Source of the DNA: Massilia sp. UBA2604
GTDB lineage: Bacteria > Pseudomonadota > Gammaproteobacteria > Burkholderiales > Burkholderiaceae_D
DNA: 12,372 nucleotides
Assembly: GCA_002339265.1 (NCBI GenBank)
Contig: DDKG01000123.1
Span: forward strand, 1 to 12,372
Direction of reading: 5' to 3'
Part shown: piece after piece, positions 7,127 through 12,372 of the stretch
Numbering within the stretch: the stretch's first letter is position 1
How the letters are laid out: each line of letters opens with the position of its first letter
Made by a program: the position numbers and the translations under genes
The notes under the pieces: model-generated
What the model was told of the DNA's origin: nothing
The model's input: the letters and a program-made list of their open reading frames with translations, nothing else
The model's database searches: none

Positions 7127-7170
7127 ATTCGCCTATATACACAATCTACATAAGCAAATGAAGGAGTATT

Positions 7171-7191
7171 CCGCACGAGCGTGCGGTTTTT
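7171..7191 (+). terminator. Orphan plus-strand intrinsic terminator
   Basis: CCGCAC and GTGCGG (7171-7176 and 7181-7186) form a perfect 6-bp stem with a GAGC loop, followed by five T residues (7187-7191). The orientation is plus, yet no plus-strand gene lies upstream: the neighbours fdxA and emfourin are both on the minus strand. It may end a small RNA running away from the fdxA promoter, or serve as a weak minus-strand 3' hairpin about 75 nt past the emfourin stop. The rest of the 250-bp gap (7015-7264) holds the fdxA promoter and nothing else I can name. Confidence 0.55.
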
Positions 7192-7264
7192 GGATTGTCA
7201 ACCCATCGCGTGACAGACGTTGACCGAGCTTAAGTCGGCAACGATGCGGGCTGCAACGGCCCTC

Positions 7265-7540
7265 TCAGGCGGACCGCCGCAAGTGCTCGAGCAGGTGCTG
7301 CCACTCGCCGCCGCTGCCGTCCTCGCGCAGGAACACGGTGTGGCAGCGCTTGCCATCCTCGACCGTGATTTCCCAGCGCGGCAGGTCGGCGCCCACCGCG
7401 CACTCGGGGTCGGCGCCGAAGAAGTCGAGGCGCCGCAGGAGGGTCTCGAGGGCCGGCCCATTGGTGAGGTGGGCGGTATCCAGCTCGTAAGACTCGGCAA
7501 GGCCGGCGAAGCCGCCGCAGGCGCGGGCGCTGATCTTCAT
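7265..7540 (-). CDS. Emfourin-type metallopeptidase inhibitor
   Basis: This is a 91-residue protein starting MKISARACGGFAGLAESYEL. The GGFAG motif near the N-terminus, followed by a D-x-x-x-L stretch, an acidic centre and a hydrophobic strand, is the signature of emfourin, the inhibitor encoded beside protealysin-like M4 proteases. Emfourin binds and blocks the active site of its protease. Its ATG (7538-7540) overlaps the stop of the upstream M4-type peptidase in an ATGA, so the two are translated from one message and probably in fixed ratio. No signal peptide is visible, consistent with a cytoplasmic complex. The family call rests on the motif, size and context together; inhibition of this particular enzyme is inferred. 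Two cysteines (C8, C66) are present. Confidence 0.82.
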   Translation of the reverse strand: MKISARACGGFAGLAESYELDTAHLTNGPALETLLRRLDFFGADPECAVGADLPRWEITVEDGKRCHTVFLREDGSGGEWQHLLEHLRRSA

Positions 7541-9063
7541 GCCAGCATCGATGGATCGCTCGACTGGGCGGCCGCCGGCAAGCCCGGCAGCGCCGGCCCG
7601 TGGCGGCCGTGCTCGGCACACCAGCGCGCCAGCAGGCGGGCTTCCCCGGCCAGCACGCGCTCGGCGCAATCGTATTCGGCCAGCTGCATGGTGCCGCAGC
7701 AGGCGCGCCGGTCTTGCCGCGCGCCGGGCGCGTCGCACACCCGCGCCGCCAGGGGCAGGCCGGGCACGAACGACGCCGTGCCGTCCGCGCCGCCGCCATG
7801 GCCGGCCTCGACGACCTCGCGCCGGCTGAACTGGAGACGGATGGCGTCGGCATAGGCGGCCGGCTTGCCGTCGCTGGTCACGGCCTGGAGCATGGCATTG
7901 ACCACGTCGGCATAGGTGGCGGCGGCATCCGGCGCGGCGATCAGGGCGCGCAGCAGCACCCCGGCCAGGTAGCCGGCCACCCGGTGCAGGACGGCTGCGC
8001 AGTCTTCGCGCTCGGGGTTGCGCTCATGGGCGAACAGGTCGGCCAGCACGTCGTAGACGGCGCCGGTGAACACCTGCGAGATGGCGTGCACCTGGGTGCC
8101 GGCCTCGCTCAGCTTGAGGTCGTTGTCGGCATTGCGCAGGCCGGTGCTGTTGCCGAGCGCCAGGCCGAACTGCTCGGCGATGTCGGTCAGGAAGGATTTG
8201 TCGTGCATGTCGGCCTTGGTCTGGGCGATCACGGCTTCGCACTGGTCGAGCTGGGACAGGGCCAGGAAGATCGCGGTGAGGTCGCCGAAGGCTTCGTGCA
8301 GGCCGCCGGTCTGGGGCGGGGCGTCGGCCTGCAGCCAGAGCGGCTTGATGCCGTCGAGCACCGCATGGGCGGTCTCGTGCGACACGATGTCGAACGAGCG
8401 GCAGGTGAACACCCGGTCGGTGGCGCCATTGGGGATGAAGTCGCCGAACTTGAGGCAGGCCTGGCTGCGGCTGTAGAAGGCGTTCATGACGTTCGGCAAG
8501 CCGTGCGGGAAGACCAGCACCGGTCGCGTGTCGGTGCTGCTGTTCCATTGCCAGGGCAGCGGCATCGTGTGGGCCTCGCCGGCGGCGGCCAGGGCGCGCC
8601 CGTACATGGTGAGCGTCTGGCGCACCACGACGAAGGTGTGGACGGCGTCGAACTGCGGGGTGTCGGGCTGGGTGACGAAGTCGCCGAAGGCGTTCGGCTC
8701 GACCGCGGCGATGCCCGGTTCGCCAGGCGCGATGCGGGCGTCGCGCGGGCCGGCCAGCACCACGCCGGGCAGGAAGGCCTTGCGCGTGCCGATTTCGCTG
8801 ACCGAAGGATCTTGCTTCCACATCAGGACGCGGACGCCGAAGGCGTGCGGGGCCGGCTCGGCGGTCGGCGACTCGGCCGGCGATTCGGCCGACGGCGGCG
8901 CCGGATCGGGAGGGACGGGTTCTTCGAGCAGGCGCGCCGCGCGGTGCTGCTGGCGGTAGGGCGCGCTCGGGGTGGGGACGTAGCGTACCGCAGGCTGGGC
9001 GGCCTGCGGCGCATCGGGGGCGTCCGGCAACAGGCGGTTCGGCTGCACGACGGGGGTTTCCAT
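7537..9063 (-). CDS. M4-type (gluzincin) zinc metallopeptidase
   Basis: The protein has 508 residues. The zinc motif HETAH at 229-233 supplies two histidine ligands and the catalytic glutamate E230. The third ligand is probably E257 in GGLHEAFGDLTAIF, 24 residues later, as in the thermolysin clan. H326 in GTQVHAIS fits the transition-state histidine that in thermolysin lies in a comparable helix. The architecture is unusual: residues 1-72 are Pro/Ala-rich and look disordered, there is no signal peptide, no PepSY/FTP propeptide is recognisable, and the C-terminus (443-482) holds five cysteines (C443, C455, C456, C466, C482). Lack of a signal peptide is known for protealysin-like proteases. The start ATG has GAGGAG about six bases upstream. 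The stop overlaps the emfourin start. A different gluzincin subfamily is possible; substrate and location are unknown. Confidence 0.88.
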   Translation of the reverse strand: METPVVQPNRLLPDAPDAPQAAQPAVRYVPTPSAPYRQQHRAARLLEEPVPPDPAPPSAESPAESPTAEPAPHAFGVRVLMWKQDPSVSEIGTRKAFLPGVVLAGPRDARIAPGEPGIAAVEPNAFGDFVTQPDTPQFDAVHTFVVVRQTLTMYGRALAAAGEAHTMPLPWQWNSSTDTRPVLVFPHGLPNVMNAFYSRSQACLKFGDFIPNGATDRVFTCRSFDIVSHETAHAVLDGIKPLWLQADAPPQTGGLHEAFGDLTAIFLALSQLDQCEAVIAQTKADMHDKSFLTDIAEQFGLALGNSTGLRNADNDLKLSEAGTQVHAISQVFTGAVYDVLADLFAHERNPEREDCAAVLHRVAGYLAGVLLRALIAAPDAAATYADVVNAMLQAVTSDGKPAAYADAIRLQFSRREVVEAGHGGGADGTASFVPGLPLAARVCDAPGARQDRRACCGTMQLAEYDCAERVLAGEARLLARWCAEHGRHGPALPGLPAAAQSSDPSMLA

Positions 9064-9244
9064 GTCGACTCCTCGCGTAATGACGGGCTTACGCCTTCAT
9101 CCTCGCGCTACCTGCTGGGCACGCTTTGATATCCGTCAATTGAGCCTCCGCGAGTCAGGCCTGTTGTAGCGGACTCTGGCATAGCCCGGCCGCAACTGGC
9201 ATCATGGCGGATTGTTTGCAATCGATTCAGGAAGGATCAGTCAG

Positions 9245-9529
9245 ATGGCGGAAATCAGCATCGTCCAGCAGCACAGCCTGAGCCCGGACGCGGCGCGTTC
9301 GGCAGCCGAGCAGGTGGCCCAGCGTATCGCGGCCGAATACGGGCTGGAATGCAGGTGGGACGGCGATGTGCTGCGCTTCGAGCGCAGCGGCGTGGAGGGG
9401 ATGTTGACCCTGGAAGATCAGCGCGCCGCGATGCGCATCCGCCTGGGCTTCTTCATGGGCGCGTTCGCACCGGCCATCGAGGCCAAGGTGGCGGAGAAGA
9501 TGCGCAAGACCTTCGCCGCCGCAGCGTAG
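9245..9529 (+). CDS. Polyhydroxyalkanoic acid system family protein
   Basis: This is a 94-residue protein starting MAEISIVQQHSLSPDAARSA. The pattern fits the PHA system family (PHA_gran_rgn): an N-terminal I-x-x-x-H-x-L-s-x-x-e-A segment, then a helix with VAQRIAAEYGLECRWDGDVLRFERSGVEGMLTL and a C-terminal amphipathic helix (AIEAKVAEKMRKTF). These proteins are found with PHA synthesis genes, and a role at granules is assumed rather than proven. I chose ATG 9245 because GGAAGGA lies just upstream; an in-frame upstream start at 9212 has no such support. The gene stands alone, divergent from the metallopeptidase across 181 bp and convergent with the ACBP gene. No convincing promoter is seen in 9064-9244. 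Together with phaZ at 4007-5242 it indicates a PHA-storing host. Confidence 0.9.
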   Translation: MAEISIVQQHSLSPDAARSAAEQVAQRIAAEYGLECRWDGDVLRFERSGVEGMLTLEDQRAAMRIRLGFFMGAFAPAIEAKVAEKMRKTFAAAA

Positions 9530-9545
9530 GCGGACTTGGCGTGGG

Positions 9546-9598
9546 GTGGACGGCTCGGCCGTCCACGCGTCCAATCCACGCATGCGTCGCAACGACGC
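9546..9598. terminator. Hairpins between convergent genes, possible terminator
   Basis: A perfect 9-bp stem (GTGGACGGC 9546-9554 with GCCGTCCAC 9558-9566, TCG loop) and a 6-bp stem (GCGTCG 9584-9589 with CGACGC 9593-9598, CAA loop) fill the 75-bp gap between the PHA-system gene and the ACBP gene. Neither has a T-tract, so intrinsic termination is doubtful; the hairpins may protect the 3' ends of both messages. Confidence 0.4.
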
Positions 9599-9604
9599 GT
9601 TGAA

Positions 9605-9859
9605 TCAGCCCTTCAGTTCTTCGATCAGATCGATATATTGTTGCTGGGCTTCTTCCTGCGACGTACCTTGCAGGCCAGCCCAGGCGTCGTACTTGGCGCG
9701 CGCCACGAAATCGGTCATGCCCGGACGCTCGCCGGTCACGTCGCCGCTCGAACCCTGCTTGAACAGCGCGTAGATCTTCAGCAAGGTCATGTTGTCGGGA
9801 CGCTCCGACAGGTTTTTCGAATCGGCCTGGGCCTGGTTGAACTGTTCCTGCAAGCTCAT
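9605..9859 (-). CDS. Acyl-CoA-binding protein
   Basis: This 84-residue four-helix protein binds medium- and long-chain acyl-CoA esters in the cytoplasm and buffers their free pool. Family residues are present: LLKIYALFKQ with Y30 and K34, GDVTGERPGM, AKYDAWAGL with K56, Y57 and W60, and Y75 near the end; these correspond to the acyl-CoA contacts Y28, K32, K54 and Y73 of bovine ACBP. The length is close to the usual 86. The ATG at 9859 has AGGAG about six bases upstream. It lies downstream of the FKBP gene on the same strand, but hairpins and 176 bp separate them, so it is probably transcribed on its own; no clear promoter is seen in the gap. ACBP is common in eukaryotes and found in a minority of bacteria, including many Burkholderiales. 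Confidence 0.95.
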   Translation of the reverse strand: MSLQEQFNQAQADSKNLSERPDNMTLLKIYALFKQGSSGDVTGERPGMTDFVARAKYDAWAGLQGTSQEEAQQQYIDLIEELKG

Positions 9860-9978
9860 GGAAACTCCTGTGATGGTTAATTGCGGTATTGTCGCTTGGA
9901 CAATGCGGCAAGCATCTTAGCGCAGGGTGTAGGCGGGCACGGGGAATCCGGCCGCACTTTAGAAGGGAAGTTCAAATG

Positions 9979-10023
9979 CCGCCGCCAGGACGGCGGAACC
10001 ATGCGCCGCCGCAGGGCGGCGCA
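9979..10023 (-). terminator. Tandem GC hairpins after the FKBP gene
   Basis: Reading the minus strand, a perfect 9-bp stem (10002-10010 with 10015-10023, 4-nt loop) starts about 12 nt past the FKBP stop. A second stem follows (9979-9984 with 9991-9996), then CATTTGAACTT. The T-tract is poor, so this is a probable but imperfect terminator. The rest of the gap down to the ACBP start (9860-9978) shows nothing else I can name. Confidence 0.5.
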
Positions 10024-10035
10024 CAGCAAATAGAC

Positions 10036-10392
10036 TTAGACGCCCAGCAGGTCGACGTCGAAGATCAGGGTCGCGTTCGGCGGGATCACGCCGCCGGCGC
10101 CGCGCGCGCCGTAGCCCAGGGCGGCCGGAATGGTCAGGCGGCGCGAACCGCCGACCTTCATGCCCTGCACGCCTTCGTCCCAGCCGCGGATCACGTGGCC
10201 GGCGCCGAGCGCGAACTCGAACGGGTCGTTGCGGTCCTTGCTCGAATCGAACTTGGCGCCCAGGCTGCCGTCGTCGTTGCGCAGCCAGCCGGTGTAGTGC
10301 ACGGTGACGTGCTGGCCAGCCTTGGCCTCGGCGCCTTCGCCGGTGACGAGGTCTTCGTATTGCAGGCCGGATTCGGTGGTGATGGTGGACAT
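10036..10392 (-). CDS. FKBP-type peptidyl-prolyl cis-trans isomerase
   Basis: This 118-residue single-domain enzyme interconverts cis and trans X-Pro bonds and assists protein folding. The FKBP core is complete: VHYTGWL with Y33, KFDSS with F48 and D49, FEFALGAGHVIRGWDEGVQGMKVGG with V67, I68 and W71, then LGYGARGAGGVIPPNATLIFDVDLLGV with Y94 and I103. No signal peptide, insert-in-flap domain or dimerisation extension is present, so it is a minimal cytoplasmic FKBP12-like protein. The start ATG has AAGGAAG about six bases upstream, and a good promoter lies 30-60 bp upstream in the short gap shared with the divergent EI24 gene. It is probably monocistronic. Confidence 0.96.
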   Translation of the reverse strand: MSTITTESGLQYEDLVTGEGAEAKAGQHVTVHYTGWLRNDDGSLGAKFDSSKDRNDPFEFALGAGHVIRGWDEGVQGMKVGGSRRLTIPAALGYGARGAGGVIPPNATLIFDVDLLGV

Positions 10393-10422
10393 GGTCTTCC
10401 TTGTTGTTCAGATTGAATGACG

Positions 10423-10452
10423 ATTGTAGTCGATGGGTCCATCCGGTGTCAT
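10423..10452 (-). promoter_or_regulatory. Probable sigma-70 promoter of the FKBP gene
   Basis: On the minus strand ATGACA (10447-10452) and TACAAT (10423-10428) are separated by 18 bp. Each box has a single mismatch to consensus. The predicted start near 10416 gives a leader of about 24 nt. Confidence 0.55.
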
Positions 10453-10492
10453 CCCGTAGAATGACGGCATTGCACTCACCGCAGGAGATTCC

Positions 10493-10516
10493 ATGCCGCA
10501 CAGGACCGCCCCATGA
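10493..10516 (+). CDS. Seven-codon leader ORF (MPHRTAP)
   Basis: An ATG at 10493 is preceded by GCAGGAGATTCC, the strongest Shine-Dalgarno in this gap. It opens a seven-codon frame, MPHRTAP, whose TGA stop (10514-10516) overlaps the ATG of the EI24-domain gene in an ATGA. The arrangement suggests that ribosomes loading at the strong site terminate and re-initiate on the EI24 gene. Its codons are not enriched for one amino acid, so classical amino-acid attenuation is not indicated. It could also be chance. Confidence 0.4.
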   Translation: MPHRTAP

Positions 10517-11328
10517 ACAGCGTATTGACCGCTTGCCGGCGCGCCCTGCGCGCGCAGTTCAGCGGCCGCATGCTGCTGCTGTCGCTGGCGCCGCTGCTGC
10601 TGGCGATCGCCCTGTGGAGCGTGGCGATGTGGCTGGGCCTGCAGCCCATGCTCGACTGGCTGCACGGCATGTTCGCCGACTACGGTGGTTTCGAGACCAG
10701 CGGCAGCATGCTCGAAATGGTGGGCCTGGGCATGCTCAAGGTCATGGTGGTGCCGCTGATGGCGATCGTGCTGCTGCTGCCGCTGATGATCGCATCGGCC
10801 CTGCTGTTCGTGGGCGTGGTGGCGATGCCGGCCATCGAAACCTATGTGAGCAAGCGCCACTATCCGGCGCTCGAGAAACGGGAGGGCGGTTCCTTCTTCG
10901 GCAGCGTGGCGATCAACTTGGGCAGCACCGCCGTATTCGCGCTGCTGTGGCTGTTCACCCTGCCGCTGTACGCGGTGCCGCCGCTGGCCTGGCTGGTGCA
11001 GGCCAGCCTGTGGGCCTGGGTGACCTCGCGCGTGATGAGCTATGACGCGCTGGCCGCCCACGCCAGCCAGGCCGAACGCCTGGTGCTGATGCGGCGCCGT
11101 CGGCCGGCCCTGCTCGCCATCGGCTTCACCACCGGGCTGGCCGGGGCGCTGCCGGGCATCGTCTGGATGGGTGGCGCCGTGTTGTCGATCGTGCTGTTCC
11201 CGATCCTGGCCCTGGTGTCGCTGTGGCTGTATGTCATGATTTTCTTGTTTGCCGGGCTCTGGTTCCAGTATTACTGCCTGCAAGCACTTGATGAACTGCG
11301 CGCGGAAGAGGTGGTGCAGCCTGCGTAA
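10513..11328 (+). CDS. EI24/CysZ-like domain integral membrane protein
   Basis: The protein has 271 residues in an EI24-like (CysZ-related) arrangement. Hydrophobic segments lie at about 20-42, 69-108 (probably two helices), 131-172 (two) and 200-258 (several), with a basic loop MRRRRP before the last group. CysZ is a sulfate-uptake membrane protein, but most EI24-domain proteins of betaproteobacteria have no known substrate, and no sulfate-assimilation gene is near. The ATG overlaps the stop of a seven-codon leader ORF. Its own AGGA lies eight bases upstream inside that leader. It is divergent from the FKBP gene. The tail is short and acidic (ELRAEEVVQPA). No terminator with a T-tract is seen right after the stop. 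Confidence 0.87.
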   Translation: MNSVLTACRRALRAQFSGRMLLLSLAPLLLAIALWSVAMWLGLQPMLDWLHGMFADYGGFETSGSMLEMVGLGMLKVMVVPLMAIVLLLPLMIASALLFVGVVAMPAIETYVSKRHYPALEKREGGSFFGSVAINLGSTAVFALLWLFTLPLYAVPPLAWLVQASLWAWVTSRVMSYDALAAHASQAERLVLMRRRRPALLAIGFTTGLAGALPGIVWMGGAVLSIVLFPILALVSLWLYVMIFLFAGLWFQYYCLQALDELRAEEVVQPA

Positions 11329-11691
11329 TGCGTCCTTCGATATGGATCAACGGTGGGTGTGCACCAATCGCGTTTCCAGCGCGTTAAATATTGGTGGCTA
11401 ACACTAGCGGCGGCATTGCCTGAATTACACGCGGTAATGTCACTCAGCCAAGACCTCGTTGTTTTTTTGCGAAAATATTCCAAGCGCAGCAAATTTGTTA
11501 AACGGCGCCTCGCGTGGGACGTATTGATGTGGTGGAATATTGCCTACGGACGGTGCAATCTGGAGTGGGATTGCACCACCCGCGTGCGAACTAACAAAGA
11601 CCACGATCACTCGAACGGACCAGCAGCACCACGGATGGCGAGCAGGTTGGCGGGGATTGCGAGCGTTTTGATTCAGACCGGTTAAGCCATC
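11329..11691. other. 363-bp A+T-richer gap without a supported gene
   Basis: The composition drops relative to the flanks; 11461-11520, for example, has 28 G+C of 60. A frame open from a GTG at 11353 to the TAA at 11683-11685 would give 110 residues, but it has no recognisable domain, no good ribosome site, and many rare-looking Trp, Asn and Lys codons for this genome. I treat it as non-coding. It contains a perfect inverted repeat (11552-11577, listed separately) and probably the promoter of the transglycosylase gene, which I cannot place with confidence. Confidence 0.5.
11552..11577. repeat. Perfect inverted repeat, possible operator or hairpin
   Basis: GGTGCAATC (11552-11560) and GATTGCACC (11569-11577) are perfect reverse complements with an 8-nt spacer. 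It lies about 115 bp upstream of the transglycosylase ATG. No T-tract follows on the plus strand. The size and spacing suit either a dimeric regulator site or an RNA hairpin. Confidence 0.5.
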
Positions 11692-12372
11692 ATGGAAAGT
11701 ATTCGCCGTCAACGACGGCCAAGTAATGTGTCCGGCAGTGCCGCCAGTGAGCGCAGTGAGCCGACCTTTGAGCCGACTTTCGGCGACGCGGTCGCGACAT
11801 CCGCAGCGCCGGCCAGTGCCGCTGCCGTGGAGAGCGCCCCTGCGCTCGCTGCCGGCGGCAACGACGTTCCCCTGTACGAAGCCTTCCCGCACCTGGCGGG
11901 CAATGGCGGCATCCCGGTGGGCCCGCCGGGCGAGCCCGGCGACAACGAGCCGGCCCCGCGCAAGCGGCGCTGGAAGCTGTGGCTGGTGCTTGGCCTGCTG
12001 CTGCTGGTCGCGATTCTGGCAGCCTGGGCGGCGCTGGAGACGCGCACTTCGCGCCTGCAGGCCAAGATCTTCTCCGACATGGCCAGCGAGCTCACTTTCC
12101 GCATGGAAAACGGTCCCAGCAATGCGATCCGCTTCCCGGCCGCCAGCCCGTATGACACCCGGCTCGGCTATGCCGGCCTGCCGCACTACCTCGAGCGGCT
12201 GCAGACGCGCGATTATGCGATAGCAAGCCAGGCGCGCATCTCGCCGCAGATGGTCAAGATGGCCGACCTCGGCCTGTACGCGACCTACCACGAAAAAACC
12301 AAGGTCGGCCTCGAGATCCTCGATTGCCGCTCGCAGCCGATCTATACCTCGCGCTTCCCCGAGCGCTTCTAC
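11692..12372 (+). CDS. Transglycosylase-domain protein, N-terminal part
   Basis: The frame runs off the right edge after 227 codons. Residues 1-90 are a low-complexity Ala/Pro/Gly/Glu-rich cytoplasmic segment with a small repeat (EPTFEPTF). A basic stretch (RKRRWK) and one membrane helix (about 95-114) follow. The part after the helix has IRFPAASPYDTRLGYAGLP, YLERLQTRDYAIASQARIS, then GLYATYHEKTKVGLEILDC. I recognise this pattern as the region before the GT51 glycosyltransferase domain in large betaproteobacterial penicillin-binding-protein-1-like transglycosylases, which polymerise peptidoglycan in the periplasm; the catalytic domain itself is outside the window. An in-frame TAA at 11683-11685 forces the start to 11692 or later. 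The ATG there has no clear Shine-Dalgarno. The GTG at 11728 is an alternative start. Confidence 0.62.
   Translation, partial: MESIRRQRRPSNVSGSAASERSEPTFEPTFGDAVATSAAPASAAAVESAPALAAGGNDVPLYEAFPHLAGNGGIPVGPPGEPGDNEPAPRKRRWKLWLVLGLLLLVAILAAWAALETRTSRLQAKIFSDMASELTFRMENGPSNAIRFPAASPYDTRLGYAGLPHYLERLQTRDYAIASQARISPQMVKMADLGLYATYHEKTKVGLEILDCRSQPIYTSRFPERFY

Noticed and set aside
7196..7201. Perfect minus-strand TTGACA as fdxA -35 box
   Set aside because: No -10 box lies 16-18 bp downstream; the TTGTGA/TAAAAT pair at 7098-7126 fits far better.
7600..9129. Long plus-strand open frame opposite the metallopeptidase (509 codons)
   Set aside because: Composition is Gly/Val/His/Gln-rich without any motif, while the opposite strand carries a clear zinc peptidase with a good ribosome site.
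11353..11685. 110-codon plus-strand open frame before the transglycosylase gene
   Set aside because: GTG start without ribosome site, no domain, atypical codons. The shared frame with the next gene is probably chance, although I keep the region as a finding for its composition.
11750..11785. Short direct repeat in the transglycosylase gene (EPTFEPTF)
   Set aside because: Two imperfect copies in a low-complexity coding segment; slippage is enough to explain it.

Overview
This GC-rich window looks like chromosome from a Burkholderiales betaproteobacterium. The gene families (intracellular PHB depolymerase of the SVCQP type, PHA granule-region protein, orphan RsxB next to Nth, RcnB-family periplasmic protein, EI24 protein, large transglycosylase with a betaproteobacterial N-terminus) suggest Oxalobacteraceae, for example a Massilia/Telluria-like organism. 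The genus is inference, because no rRNA or search result is available. Codon usage is strongly GC-rich almost throughout. One stretch (about 11,340-11,690) is visibly richer in A+T. I see no rRNA, tRNA, CRISPR array, transposase or phage gene.

Layout, left to right. (1) 1-1894, plus strand: the 3' end of a small membrane protein (DUF4345-like) overlaps proB (glutamate 5-kinase) by ATGA. A strong intrinsic terminator follows, then a small NTF2/SnoaL-like protein. (2) 1891-3257, minus strand: rsxB-nth, an electron-transfer Fe-S protein followed 5 nt later by endonuclease III. The nth stop overlaps the stop of the SnoaL-like gene within one TTAA. (3) 3448-3789, plus strand: a small RcnB-family protein. 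(4) 3806-3989: a nested inverted-repeat element built from two REP-like hairpins inside a 34-35 bp outer inverted repeat, lying between convergent genes. (5) 4007-5242, minus strand: phaZ, with a perfect TATAAT -10 box upstream. (6) 5491-7014, minus strand: fdxA (7Fe ferredoxin) and a TrxR-like ferredoxin-NADP+ reductase, ended by a strong terminator. (7) 7265-9063, minus strand: an M4-type zinc metallopeptidase overlapping by ATGA with a small emfourin-type protease inhibitor. (8) 9245-10392: a polyhydroxyalkanoic-acid-system protein (plus), then acyl-CoA-binding protein and an FKBP prolyl isomerase (both minus). (9) 10513-11328, plus strand: an EI24/CysZ-like membrane protein preceded by a seven-codon leader ORF. 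(10) 11692-12372, plus strand: the N-terminal 227 codons of a probable large peptidoglycan transglycosylase, cut by the window edge.

Most of the window is core metabolism, redox and housekeeping. Three functional pairs stand out: fdxA with its reductase (NADPH/ferredoxin electron transfer), rsxB with nth (two Fe-S proteins), and metallopeptidase with emfourin (enzyme and inhibitor). PHA and acyl-CoA metabolism recurs: PhaZ degrades stored polyester, the granule-region protein probably sits on granules, and ACBP buffers acyl-CoA. The best candidates for something under-described are the metallopeptidase-inhibitor pair with its unusual protease architecture, the nested repeat at 3806-3989, the leader ORF before the EI24 gene, and the orphan plus-strand terminator at 7171-7191.
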